Source of the DNA: Nemertoderma westbladi
Taxonomy: Eukaryota; Xenacoelomorpha; Nemertodermatida; Nemertodermatidae
Reading direction: 5' to 3'
DNA length: 64,000 bases
Assembly (NCBI GenBank): GCA_032718475.1
Contig: JAUCBJ010005734.1
Span: forward strand, 21,918 to 85,917
Shown: piece after piece, positions 1 to 10,221 of the stretch
Position numbering within the stretch: position 1 is the stretch's first letter
Layout of the letters: each line of letters starts with the position of its first letter
The notes under the pieces: model-generated
Database searches by the model: none
The model's input: only the letters and a program-made list of their open reading frames with translations
What the model was told of the DNA's origin: nothing
Translations under genes and position numbers: made by a program

Positions 1-642
1 GAGCATTCAGACAATTCCTTTATAGACAATCCTCCACAAAATACACCAACACAGAAAGCGTTACAACCAATGGACGCTATCAGTACACAACAGTTCGCCG
101 ACATTCTGCGACCAGTTGTTAACAAGTTGGCTCAGATCGAGGAATGCTTGGAGGAAGTTCAAACAGATAGTTCGCGAAACACCGAATTCGAACACAATAG
201 AAACCCGAAGGAACCTCAAAGAGTGATACCTTCAAGAAACACCTCGTATCAAAGAAAAGCGCCAAGACAGGAGAACATCAACTTGATTGCCAACCAAGGA
301 CGCGAAACTTTGAATGTAGCCGAGGAGATAGCCAAATTCGCAGCCAGACAAGGACTACAGATGCAACAACCACCTAAGTTTTCCGGTAATTCTAAACATT
401 GGCACACGTTCATAGACTACATCGAATCTCAAATTGCGGCGTGCGCTTTTACCTCAAGGGAAAAGTTCAACTATTTGCTTCAAACTTTGACGGGAGAACC
501 AAAACGCTTAGCGGAGACTTCCGTTGGAGTACCAGATGCCTTCGAGTTAGCATACGATCGCTTAACTTCAATCTACGGAGGTACAGTCAGTATGGCCAAG
601 TCAGTGATAGAGGAACTCTGTAAGGGGGGGGGCTATTACTAA
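1..642 (+). pseudogene. Gag N-terminal part, element 1 (DUF1759)
   Basis: Structural Gag-type protein that would form the retrotransposon particle. The frame is open from base 1, so the true start lies upstream; the ATG at 70 is only an internal candidate. A polar stretch is followed from about 364 by the DUF1759 core, recognisable from PPKFSGNSKHWHTFIDYIES and a later KFNYLLQTLTGEPKRLAE, the usual pattern of BEL Gag proteins. The frame ends just after a run of nine G at 633-641. The reading continues as sensible protein in the next frame, so one base was probably gained in the G run. Fragment of a broken gag-pol. Confidence 0.8.
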
Positions 643-1096
643 ACCCGTCGACTTACTGAAGTTAGCTGACGAAATAAAAAACGCTATCACTACATTGAGA
701 TCTATTGGACAACTCGGTTACGGGAACACCCCTACAGTCCTATTAAAGATCATAGGAAGACTCCACCATCGACTTTGTCGGGAGTGGAGGAAGATCGAAT
801 ACCAGCGGGAAGAACGGGGTGGATTCTTGAAACTGGAAGATGTGTACTTATTAATATCCAGGGAAGCGGTAGTGGAGACACGATCCAACTACACTGACCA
901 ACACATCGTAGCAGAAGGAATCACCTTACCATCCTCAAACCGACAAAAACCCCAGACAACATCCACCAAGACGGCCACTTACGCCACATCGACAGAAACC
1001 CGACAATTTTCGGACGGTAGCCGCACCTATTGGGATCAAACAGACCAGACAACAACTGAGTGCAGATTGCCGGTTGCCAATACTGCGAGCAGCTAG
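635..1096 (+). pseudogene. Gag C-terminal part, element 1
   Basis: Continuation of the Gag domain in frame 2 after the poly-G shift. The first residues (GAITKPVDLLKLADEIKNA) follow naturally from the upstream frame and match the helical second half of DUF1759. The rest is Thr/Ser/Gln-rich linker ahead of the zinc knuckles. The frame closes at 1094-1096 inside the first knuckle, and the protein continues in frame 1 from about 1060. The two shifts together restore the original frame. Low-complexity linker, no catalytic residues expected. Confidence 0.65.
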
Positions 1097-3696
1097 GCAA
1101 GCGGCACACCACTCACAAGTTAAGAGGTTGTCGGCTGTTTCGTGAGTTAAACTCGGAAGAACGACGGCTGCAGATACGGCCATTGGACTCTTGTTGGCGG
1201 TGTACTCAACACGGACACGTCCGCAATGATTGTCCAAATACAGACACTTGTCCATCCTGTGGACGCAACCACGACGGTTTGCTCCATACGGACAGCCATA
1301 CGCCGACCAAACGCTTCACTAGGGAACACCCAGAAGCAGCAGCGAAATGTAATACGGCCTACAAGAATCGTGAATCGAGAACGACTCCAACGTTCGTGAC
1401 GCATATTCGGGATTGTTTCCCAGAGCAATCCGGGTCTTCTGACGAAGAAACCGAGGACGACGACATATACTCAGATGGAGACGAACAACCATCGATCGCG
1501 CTTCTGACGACTGACCAACTAAAAGGTTTCAGCGTAATTCCTATTAAGATTACTGGCACCAAAGGGAGCAAAAGGATCTACGCTATTCTAGATTCAGCCT
1601 CATCTCACAGCTATGTGGATGAGAAGGTAGCTGATGTCGTGACGGATCTCCGACAAGGTAAGAACGTCAGTTACACCGTAAGTAGTATGCATGGACAACG
1701 TGCAATACCAGTGACACGAGTTAAGTTAAACTTAGACACTCTTCTTCCGAAATCGCAACACAGCGAAAAGGAGAGGTCTTTGTTACCCTTTAAGGATTTG
1801 ACTTTTGCGGCCACCAAGGACTTTAGTAACCTACTGGGTCCAGTGCCGGAACAATCCCTAGAGGACCGTAAGTATTTCAGACACCTTGGTGTACCTGAAT
1901 GTCCTGTCAACTATAGATCAGTAGCAATGCTGATCGGGACGGATCAATTCAATTTACATCAAGTGTGGGAAACCAGACCATCGGTAGTCGTAGCAGGAAA
2001 TGCATACGCCTGTCGAACTCCGATAGGTTGGTATACTCGAGCGCCTGTGCGCACACTAGATATAAGCGATGAGGAAGACGATGTACAAAGTACATGTAGT
2101 TTATTAACTACAACTTCAACTCATTCCTTTTCACACGACAAGGACTATACTACACTACGTTCGACAAAACACAACAACGTTACAAGTACGACGTCTGTAG
2201 CTAATACGATAAGTCACAAAGAGCAGCCAATCCACCAGGTTAGTATAAAGATTGAGAAGGAGCGGAGTCAGGCAGAGGTTCCATCAACGATAGATGATAA
2301 CGCCGGAAGGCTTGTGAGTCTACCTCAACCAATAACTTCAACAACGCCCATCGATGAAGACGCGTTAAGAAATCATCAAGTGGAACAAGCTGCACTAGAC
2401 AAGGAATTAACAGAGAAAACTATCAGGTGGTTAGAACAAGACACAGCCGAACCTGGTAGTTACGAACCATGTATGTCGGAACAAGAGAAACAATCTTTAA
2501 AGATCATGGAAGATACTATCCGCCAGACGAAAGACGGACATTATGAGGTAGGGATGCTATGGCGTAACCAACGTCCTAAACTTGCAAATAACTATCCGCT
2601 AGCCTTACGACGCTTACACTCAATACGACAACGTTTATTGAAGGACGAGAAAGCCCATCTGCAGTACAATACTCAGATGGAGACGTATTTGACGAAAGGA
2701 TACGCTATCAGAATGACAAACCCAGAGATTGTGACTGACCAGACATACTACTTGCCACATCACTACGTGAGACACCCCGATAAACCAGACAAAGTACGTG
2801 TAGTCAATGACTGCGCGGCTCTGTTTGAGGGAATGTCTCTCAATAGTGAGTTGATGGATGGACCAAACATGAATAATTATCTCATGGGGGTGATTATGCG
2901 CTTCCGTCAGCGCCAAGTAGCATTTACTTGTGACGTAGAAGCGATGTTTCACCAAGTGCGAGCGTTAGAGCGAGACAGAGACAGTTTGAGGTTCCTCTGG
3001 TACCCGGATGGAGACTTAAGTCAACCACCGGCGACTTACCAAATGCAAGTTCGCGTTTTCGGTGCCAGGGACAGTCCAAACTGCACTATGTACGCCCTAA
3101 AACAAACCGCTAGGGATCAGAAACATAAATATGACCCAGAGGTAATCCAAATCGTAGAACGAGACTTTTATGTGGACGATGGATTACAAAGTTGTGACAC
3201 AGTAGAACGTGCTATAACAGTAGCACATCAATTACGGGACTGTTTAGCAGGCGGAGGTTTTAACCTCACTAAGTTTGCCTCAAACAGCGCCGAATTAGTA
3301 AATTCATTCGAAACGACTGAACGTGGGGGTGGGGACATTGACTTAGAGTTCGAACCACTGCCGACGACCAAGGTGTTGGGACTATTTTGGGACCCGAACA
3401 CAGACAACTTTCGAGTGAAAGTAAAACTGGACGCTGAAGGGGATTCTCTGACAAAGAGGTCTTGCTTGTCGAAACTAAGCAGACTGTTCGATCCATTAGG
3501 TTTCATCAGCCCAATAATACTGCAAGCAAGAATATATATGCGCAGTATTTGGAAAGATGGACTGACATGGGACGAACCGATCTCATCCGAACAAGTGGAC
3601 TTATGGAAGACTTGGGAGGCACAATTATCTTCGCTAGAGGATTATTCCATACTAGATATAGTCCGTTTTTACAGACGACATTTCCTGACAACTTAG
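1060..3696 (+). pseudogene. Pol, element 1: zinc knuckles, protease and reverse transcriptase
   Basis: Largest open piece of the element 1 polyprotein. It starts with cysteine knuckles: CQYCEQLGKRHTTHKLRGC, then CWRCTQHGHVRNDC (CX2CX4HX4C) and a CPSCGRNH unit. A DUF1758-type aspartic protease follows, with LDSASSHSYVD at about 1588; the usual DSG/DTG is DSA here, which may weaken activity. The BEL RT domain follows with VRVVNDCAALFEGMSLNSE, the CDVEAMFHQV catalytic aspartate and YVDD at 3169-3180. An in-frame copy of the dispersed motif encodes AGRLVSLPQP at 2305-2326, in the protease-RT linker. The frame ends at 3696 in the connection to RNase H; the protein continues in frame 3. No functional start: the apparent beginning is just the point where frames switch. 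Confidence 0.85.
2305..2326 (+). repeat. Dispersed near-palindrome, copy 1 (in pol)
   Basis: GGAAGGCTTGTGAGTCTACC, the most diverged of six copies of the consensus GGAAGACTYGYGAGCCT followed by a pyrimidine-rich end. Translated in frame as GRLVSLP in the protease-RT linker. Confidence 0.6.
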
Positions 3697-4190
3697 AATT
3701 ACATTGTTTTTCCGACGCCAGTGACAACGGCTTTGGTGTGACAGCGTATTTGCGCAGACAAGTAGACTCAGATGAGTTTGATGTATCGCTCATTACTTCT
3801 AAGGCTAAAACAATGCCTACTAAGTATATGACGACACCACGCGCTGAGCTACAAGCCGCAACTCTGTCAACGACAATTGTAAACCTCATACAGACTGAAC
3901 TACAGTCAAGTTTACAGATATTTTATTGGACTGACGCGACGTTAGTTTTATTTTATATAAACAACGACACACTTGAATTCAAGACATTCGTAGCTAACCG
4001 TCGTGCAGAAATTCTAGACCGTTCAATAAAGGAAGATTGGCGACATTGTCCCGGACCACAAAATCCAGCTGATATTGCGTCGCGAGGAATGATGCCTGAG
4101 GAATTCTGTAAACCGGAAAACAAGAAATTTTGGCAACACGGACCACAATTCTTACAAAGAGCAACACAACATCGGGCCACTTTACGATAA
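3690..4190 (+). pseudogene. RNase H region of Pol, element 1
   Basis: Degrades the RNA strand of the RNA-DNA hybrid during reverse transcription. It is recognised by LHCFSDASDNGFGVTAYL with the first catalytic Asp near 3714, TPRAELQAA with the Glu, YWTDATLV with the second Asp near 3931, and the BEL-typical CPGPQNPADIASRG near 4065. It is in frame 3, shifted from the RT piece. The frame stops at 4188-4190 (TAA), while a lysine-rich linker continues in frame 1. Catalytic residues appear intact although the polyprotein is broken on both sides. Confidence 0.8.
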
Positions 4191-5145
4191 CAAGTTTAAT
4201 ACTATTCCTAAGGACGCCGAAATTAAAAAACCAAAGAAAGGTAAAGCAAAGAAAAAGACAACGGCGAAACTTAAGAAGAAACCAAAGGCGAAATGGAAAA
4301 ATATAACTTACAAAGTTAAGGCAGGAAGACTTGCGAGCCTTTCTCAACCAGACGTATCGCCAGACAGTCAACCAGACACGTTACCAGACGGTCAACTAGA
4401 CATTTTGCCAGACATGTCACTAGACGTTTCGCCGGATGTTCCGCGAAACATTTTACCAGACATTTCACAAGATGTTCTACCAGACATTAGTAACGTAGCG
4501 ACACATAGTAAAGCCGCAGTTTCCCTATTGGAGCGGCCTTCTATTGACAAACTACCAAACTTGACACCCTTGAGTAACCATAAGTACAGTGAAACCTCAT
4601 GTATTACAGATGTGGGTAGTACCTACGCTAATGTAAATACAGGTGTTACTTTATGCTCAAGAGACATACCAACCTTACAACCTACGGTGAGACCTGGGAT
4701 TAATATCGGCAGAAAAACAAATTTACCGAAACCCAGCGATCCCATAGAGTTAAAACCACCATTACGAATCGACACACAAAGTAATGACAATCAAGGTAAG
4801 AAGACAAAGAAGGACAAATTACTTGTAGACCCGGACGGATCAACAGTCAACAAGGGAATACTTACCGGCGGACTTGTGGGCCCATCTAGTAAAACAAAAC
4901 CTTCCAAATTCTCCATTGACTTACCTGATGACGTCACAAATACTTACGTCGACCGTATTGTAAATTTGACAGATTCTTGGACAAACGCATGCCGAAAATT
5001 AGCGTGGATTGTACGTTTTGTACAATACGTTAAAGGCAAACGCAACTTTACACGTCGACTCACATTGACTGAGATTGACAGATGTGAAATTAAATTAATT
5101 CGCATTACCAATTGCGATATTTTGCACGCGAATTCACATCTATAA
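4180..5145 (+). pseudogene. Pol linker with Lys-rich and PD-repeat segments, then pre-integrase region, element 1
   Basis: Frame 1 continuation between RNase H and integrase. The first about 45 codons are very rich in lysine (KKPKKGKAKKK). One copy of the dispersed motif (4324-4345, KAGRLASLSQP) leads into a degenerate repeat of short Pro-Asp units such as QPDTLPDGQLDILPD to about 4490. The last part (SWTNACRKLAWIVRFVQYVK) matches the helical segment that precedes the H2C2 domain in BEL integrases. Elements 2 and 3 have only a shorter Lys-rich linker here, so the PD repeat is peculiar to element 1. The frame ends at 5143-5145 and integrase continues in frame 3. Confidence 0.6.
4324..4345 (+). 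repeat. Dispersed near-palindrome, copy 2 (in pol linker)
   Basis: GGAAGACTTGCGAGCCTTTC, translated as GRLASLS at the junction between the lysine-rich and Pro-Asp repeat segments. Confidence 0.75.
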
Positions 5146-6365
5146 GTCAAGGTCAACCAATCAAGTCGTCACCAATACTGAGTTGGAGTCCGATAATTTA
5201 TAATGGCTTAATTTGTCATAAATCTCGGCTTCAAAACATTGACTTTAATACTGATTTTAGATACCCGATAATAATACCACAACATCACGAATTACAACGT
5301 GCAATGATACTGGACGCACATTTACATCTAAAACACGCTGGAAGACACCACTGTCTTTCCTACTTACGTACAAGATTTGTATTAATTAGACCCAGTAAAG
5401 CGCTAAGTTCAGTGACACGTATGTGTCTTATTTGTAAAAAGGTACATTCTAGAATAAGTACCCAAGAAATGAGTGAACTTCCACAAGCACGACTACAGGC
5501 ATTCAGACCACCCTTCACAGAGACTGGAATTGACTGCTTTGGTCCCATACATACGAAACGTGGACGTATACTAGTAAAACGCTGGGGACTGATTTTCACA
5601 TGCATGTCCAGTAGGGCAGTTCATCTTTCCACCAATGCCTTTATACTAGCATTGCGGCGATTTATCGCTAGACGCGGACTAGTGAAATGCTTGTACTCAG
5701 ACCAAGGTACAAACTTCGTTGGTGCTCGAAATGAAATTGCTAGAGCCTTTAAGAAATTAGATCATGATCAAATCTCAAACGAACTACGTCCTTACAAGAT
5801 TGTTTGGAAGTTTAATCCTCCAGACAGTCCATGGAGAGGCGGAGTCTGGGAGAGATTGATTAGATCTATAAAAACAGCCATGGCAAAAGTAATTCCTGTA
5901 AACCACATCTTGACAGACAACCAACTGACGACATTGTTTGTTGAAATCGAGGCAATACTAAATACTAGACCAATAGTATTAGTACCCGATGACAAACAAT
6001 CCCAGTTTGCTTTAACACCGGCACACCTGCTGATGCAGGCACCGACTACATTAACGCCTATTTCTATTCCAATAGAAGGCGATAGCTACGGTAGAAAAGC
6101 GTGGAAAATCACGCAACTACTAGCCAACAAATTCTGGGAAATATGGCAAAACCATTATTTGCCCTCTATTTCTGCCAGAACAACTTGGTACAACAAAACT
6201 CGCGCTTTAAGAGCGGGAGATCATGTGCTGTTAGCAGAAGTGAATCTAAAAAGACGCTTCTGGATAACAGGTGTAATTTTAGACACACATCCATCTATGG
6301 ATGGAGTGACAAGGACTGTGACTGTACGGACAATTGACGGTCGTACAGTAGACAGACCGACTTAA
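5112..6365 (+). pseudogene. Integrase (H2C2, rve core, DUF5641), element 1
   Basis: Inserts the cDNA copy into chromosomal DNA. A long intact frame holds an HHCC zinc domain (HLKHAGRHH then CLICKK, about 5320-5450), the rve core with the D,D,E residues in TGIDCFGPI, YSDQGTNFVGA and SPWRGGVWERLIRS, and the C-terminal DUF5641 domain (WYNKTRALRAGDHVLL). It ends at TAA 6363-6365. This is the best preserved part of element 1 and has no internal lesion that I see. No independent start: it is the end of a polyprotein whose frame was broken upstream. Confidence 0.85.
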
Positions 6366-6491
6366 AGTCTCGTACTTCTGGAAGAGACGCGAAACAAGTC
6401 TGGAGATTACAAGTCTCCAACTAATGTTAGTAAATAGTAAGGAGTTTACAAATAGATTTCCACGTACCTGTACACTGTAGTAAACACAGCG

Positions 6492-6587
6492 GTAGAATTC
6501 CATTGTCTTTATATGTGAACATTAAGGGTAGTACCCTTATGTGTCACATAGGAGCGGGATTTGTAGGTATAAGAAATGGAATTCTAC
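6492..6587 (+). other. Nested inverted repeat with hairpin beside an internal purine tract, element 1
   Basis: A perfect 13-bp outer inverted repeat, GTAGAATTCCATT at 6492-6504 and AATGGAATTCTAC at 6575-6587, encloses a second near-perfect hairpin at 6512-6550 with arms of about 19 bp centred on AAGGGTAGTACCCTT. The purine tract AGGAGCGGG follows the inner hairpin directly (6550-6558). It lies in the non-coding spacer between pol and the accessory gene. It could be an RNA signal (export, packaging, internal initiation) or an internal plus-strand primer; no function is shown. Confidence 0.7.
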
Positions 6588-6723
6588 TTGGAACTCACAA
6601 TATTGAGACATTTTCAAAATTTTAGAAAATCCATTTGGATTTGAAAAAATTTTAAAATTTTCTCCAGTGAATAGATTTCAGGGTACAGTCGGGTGGAACT
6701 TAAAATTAGAGAAACAAGAGAAC

Positions 6724-6745
6724 GGAAGACTCGCGAGCCTTTCTT
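6724..6745 (+). repeat. Dispersed near-palindrome, copy 3 (pol-accessory spacer)
   Basis: GGAAGACTCGCGAGCCTTTC in non-coding DNA. The core CTCGCGAG is a perfect palindrome, and GAAG/CTTTC extends it with mismatches. Confidence 0.75.
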
Positions 6746-7099
6746 AAATTTTAATAAAATTTACACGGTCTTGTTTCAATAAGTTACGTCAAATAATAGA
6801 CTTCCCTATATTTATTACTAACTCTTGATTGCTTATTTTCTGATAATAGTTTGGGATCAAAAAGTGAGTATTTTAGACTCACAGCCAGTTTAGCCCAAAT
6901 TCGTTTTTATTTCGGCAAAAAATTTTAGATAAGAAGCAGCGTGTCATTAAAGAAACCCTAGATCTTAGGCTATGGGTAGGAGGTTAGAGCATTGTCGAGC
7001 CAAAAGGGCAGACGAAAACTCTCACATCTCCTCACAACTAACAATAAACTCTGTTGTATTCCCTCTAGTAGCAATGATTATGTAACTACACTTCTAATA

Positions 7100-7489
7100 A
7101 TGGCGAAAGGGATACATGGAGAGACGAGATGGGGATATGATATCCAAGAGGAAGCAGCAGCGCCATTCGAACGATTTGGAGCTAAGGATTACACCATATT
7201 TGGAATAAAGGATTTATCAGAAAGTACAGCGAAACTCGCAAAGACCAAATATGACTCGAACGTATTAAAGAGAAGGCAAAATGCGTTAAATGAAAGAATC
7301 GAAAGTTTACGCAAAACCTTCAATGAACTTTACCCGTACGACGGTTTATGTGATACGGGAGATATTAGCGAAGATCCCGACACCGAAATTAGTCGTTTGT
7401 ATCATACTATGCAATACCTGAAGGCGCACGAACCTATGCCCGCGGTACGCGATGAATTCGATGGAATGCATCTTTACAGACGAACTTGA
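7100..7489 (+). pseudogene. Accessory protein, N-terminal domain, element 1
   Basis: Begins at ATG 7100 in a good initiation context (A at -3, G at +4); the frame is open slightly upstream but has no earlier ATG. Charged and helical in appearance, with no recognised domain. The end matches the element 3 protein: MQYLKAHEPMPAVRDEF here against MMYLTADRPLPVVPDSF there, and LYHTM against LYFTM just before. TGA at 7487-7489 interrupts a frame that continues directly as GDDRETKEAFSVYKLYYQC, so the stop is a lesion or a readthrough site rather than a natural end. Confidence 0.65.
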
Positions 7490-8287
7490 GGGGACGATAG
7501 AGAAACAAAGGAAGCATTTTCAGTTTATAAACTTTATTATCAATGTGGTGCTTGTATGCGCGAACAACGAAATGCGATTCCGATGCGTTTGAATAAGGAA
7601 AATCCCGAACCGATATTGGCGAGGTGTTCGAACCATCAACAACTACGCTACCAGGAAGGAGGGTATCCTTCATCGAATCCATATCATTCATTCGCTATGA
7701 CTGGACCAAAGGCGGGAGAAATTGTCGTTTACCCACCTAAGGTTGTTGAACCCGATGTATTTGAACTTACGCTGGACGAGGCGACTCAGTCAACCCGCGA
7801 AAAGAAAGAAGCTCTTAGCCTATACAGAGCCTACAAGGCTTTCGAGAAAGGTGAGATGGAAGAATGGGGCGGAAGACTCGCGAGCCTACCTTACCATTGG
7901 ACGTCACACGATCAAACTTCAGCTAAGGAGATGACACCGGAAGTTTTCGAGAGTATAAACTTTGCTCAAAACGTTATTCAGAGACTACAGATTGCATCCC
8001 CGGAAAGGACAAGAGAAATGCAACCGTATAGTACTTCAACTACGAAACCATTGAGTACGACACTCAATTTCCCTATTAGTATACCAGTTCGACAAGATAC
8101 AACGTATGAAATACCTATTGTGGATCATCCGGAAATCATTTCGAACTTAGAGTTTCTTCCTGCAGTTGTTCTAAGCGATATGGTTAAGATATATGATTTA
8201 CGTAGACATATTACACAAAAGGTCGTGCATAATGTCCGCCTCATATTCAAGACTTTAGGGAACTGGATAGAGCTGGCGCTGATATAG
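7490..8287 (+). pseudogene. Accessory protein, zinc-finger and linker part, element 1
   Basis: Same frame as the N-terminal piece. It carries YYQCGACMREQ and RCSNHQQLRY, giving a C-x2-C-x23-C-x2-H pattern that could bind one zinc (7544-7636). The element 3 protein has the same finger with a shorter loop. A copy of the dispersed motif is translated in frame as GGRLASLP at 7871-7892. Near the end, NLEFLP aligns with SLKFLP of element 3. The frame closes at 8285-8287, but sensible protein continues in frame 1 from about 8251, most simply by loss of one base near 8250. Confidence 0.6.
7871..7892 (+). repeat. Dispersed near-palindrome, copy 4 (in accessory gene)
   Basis: GGAAGACTCGCGAGCCTACC, translated as GRLASLP inside the accessory protein linker. 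Same orientation as all other copies. Confidence 0.75.
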
Positions 8288-8877
8288 CTCCGAGTAACCT
8301 GAAAGGATATTTAACCAAAACAATTCGCTTATGGATTGGAACAGGAACCTTTGAGTCGGATACAGATATCGCTGCGGACTGGCAAGGTAAAGTCATTCGT
8401 TTCGAGGACGAGAAAGACATAGAGAAGATTTGGCAACCTTCGGAAGAATTATTGGATGAATGGAATAGGACGTTTAGATCTTTTCAGGAAAACGGTTACA
8501 TGTTTTATGATAACGAGGGCGGCAGCCATCAGCAGAGTCTAACCTCCAAGACTATACAAATTAGAGCGGCAGACGGAGTTTTGCATGTTTTCAGTAGACA
8601 AAGGAGCGACAAGCGAATGCCGATACCTCCAGGAACTACCAAGCGGCACCATTTCATCACTAATATAGTAAAGAAAATGGACCAAGCTTGCAATATCGAT
8701 GCTAGAATGTTACCAAAGATGGTGAGAAATATGATTTTAGATAAAACTGTTGTAAAGATTGGATCAGGAGTAAGAGAGGACTTAATTAGCGACTTCGCCG
8801 GCATGTCGGACAGTGACGACCAATTACCGACACCTTACGTCGACACTCGACCTCTTATACTGTGGTCTATAGAATAA
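8251..8877 (+). pseudogene. Accessory protein, DEDD exonuclease-like segment, element 1
   Basis: Frame 1 continuation. FYDNEGG (8503-8523) followed by KTIQIRAADGVLHVF resembles motif I of DEDD 3'-5' exonucleases of the RNase D/WRN type (a DxE pair, then a strand such as IQIA...G.V.VF). About 80 residues on, VVKIGSGVREDL resembles motif II with its Asp near 8779-8781, and YVDTRPL resembles the following IDT element. Motif III would lie downstream at QYYLAIESS (about 9088), where the usual YX3D reads YX3E. The pattern and spacing are suggestive, not proof. TAA at 8875-8877 interrupts the frame between motifs II and III, so this copy cannot make the whole domain without readthrough. Confidence 0.45.
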
Positions 8878-10221
8878 GGATACTTCCGTGAGTATGATAC
8901 TCAGAAAACCGGAACTGGATACATTTCCTACTTGATGTTTAATTGGGATTACAAGGAAAGTAAAAGAACAAAGTATATCGAAACGTATGGAGAAGGTGAT
9001 ACTCCAGATATAAATGAGTTTGAATCACAGCTCAAATGGAGAGGATGCGTATATTGGGCTATTACTTCACCTCCAAGAGCGGTACTACAATATTATTTAG
9101 CGATAGAGTCATCAGTGAATGTTTGCTTAGTCGCCGACATTGTGTCTCGGACTCTTAAAAGACATCCACTTTGCCTCGGAGAAGATCATACATTCTATGC
9201 GGAAGGGAGAATTCATACCGATGTGTTTAGACGGTTTCTCGAACCCTTCTACAATTCCGACGCTCAGTGTAATGCCTTCACTCGAGCAGGATTTAGTATA
9301 TTTCGAGACGTGTATCTTCGCTGTGCGGGATCTCTTATCGAAAGACCATCTACGTTTACATTGTTACCCTATGAAGGAGAACGTATCGTGGAGCTTACCG
9401 ACGAATCACGGCACACGCGCGCGCCTATCGGTCACTTAGGTGATGATTTCGAAGTAACGACGACCATCGATGATCCTTTAGAGGAACTTCTTGAGATTGA
9501 AAGGAACCTCCCGAAGAAATCTCAGACGGAGATTCGACAATTAGAAGCAACAGATGCTGTAGTTTGCATACAACCTTCTGAAACATACCAACCTATCGAC
9601 CCAGACGATTACGACTATAGTGTGGGAGGAAGCGCTCGACCCATTGGCGATCTTATATATGAGCGAGTGTGGTACCCTGCTAATACGATATGTGGTAAAT
9701 GTGGCGTCGCTGGCCATCATTCGACAAAGTGCAGTGGAAAGCACATTACTACAACTCAACTAATCTGTGGATGGTGTGGAGATCAAGGGTCCCATACATT
9801 TTATACTTGCTGGAGATTTATGGCTCAATGCACATACTGTAATATAAAGGGACACCGAGCATCTGAATGTCAATTGAGAGACATACCTTACGAACACGAA
9901 TCTGTAAAACTCGTGCGAAAACTATTTGATGATTGGGAAGATTTGGCTGATGAACATGTATCGGCGCAAAGAAGACGGTTCCCGATGAGAGCGCATCTTG
10001 GATTTTGGGCGGTAAATCCTCAAACTATGATGTCGGAAGGATATATCTCCGCTATGCCACAATATGACGAACTCATCGAGGTAGTTGATATTTTGCCTCA
10101 CGATAGTGGATTCCGAGTTGTGCGCGAATGTTTGTTACAGATACACCCTGACAATAAGAATACATGGAATTTCCAGAAAGTCGTTAATCGTATCACGTAT
10201 GGTGAATTTGATCGTTTCTGA
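8878..10221 (+). pseudogene. Accessory protein, triple zinc-knuckle part, element 1
   Basis: Open in the same frame as the previous piece. It begins with the remainder of the exonuclease-like segment, then an acidic linker, then three knuckles: CGKCGVAGHHSTKC (CX2CX4HX4C, 9691-9732), CGWCGDQGSHTFYTC (CX2CX5HX4C, 9766-9810) and CTYCNIKGHRASEC (CX2CX4HX4C, 9829-9870). Knuckles of this kind bind single-stranded nucleic acid in Gag and related proteins. The region after the knuckles (FDDWEDLADEHVSAQRRRF onward) is well conserved in appearance but not recognised. TGA at 10219-10221 separates it from the tail in the same frame. Confidence 0.65.

Larger units (their letters stand above)
6366..7099 (+). 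other. Non-coding spacer between pol and accessory gene, element 1
   Basis: Contains the nested hairpin described separately, a copy of the dispersed motif at 6724-6745, and AT-rich sequence. A pyrimidine-rich stretch ending in CCCTCTAG at about 7069 resembles a splice acceptor shortly before the accessory ATG at 7100, which would fit a spliced subgenomic mRNA as used for env-like genes. This is inference only. Confidence 0.4.
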
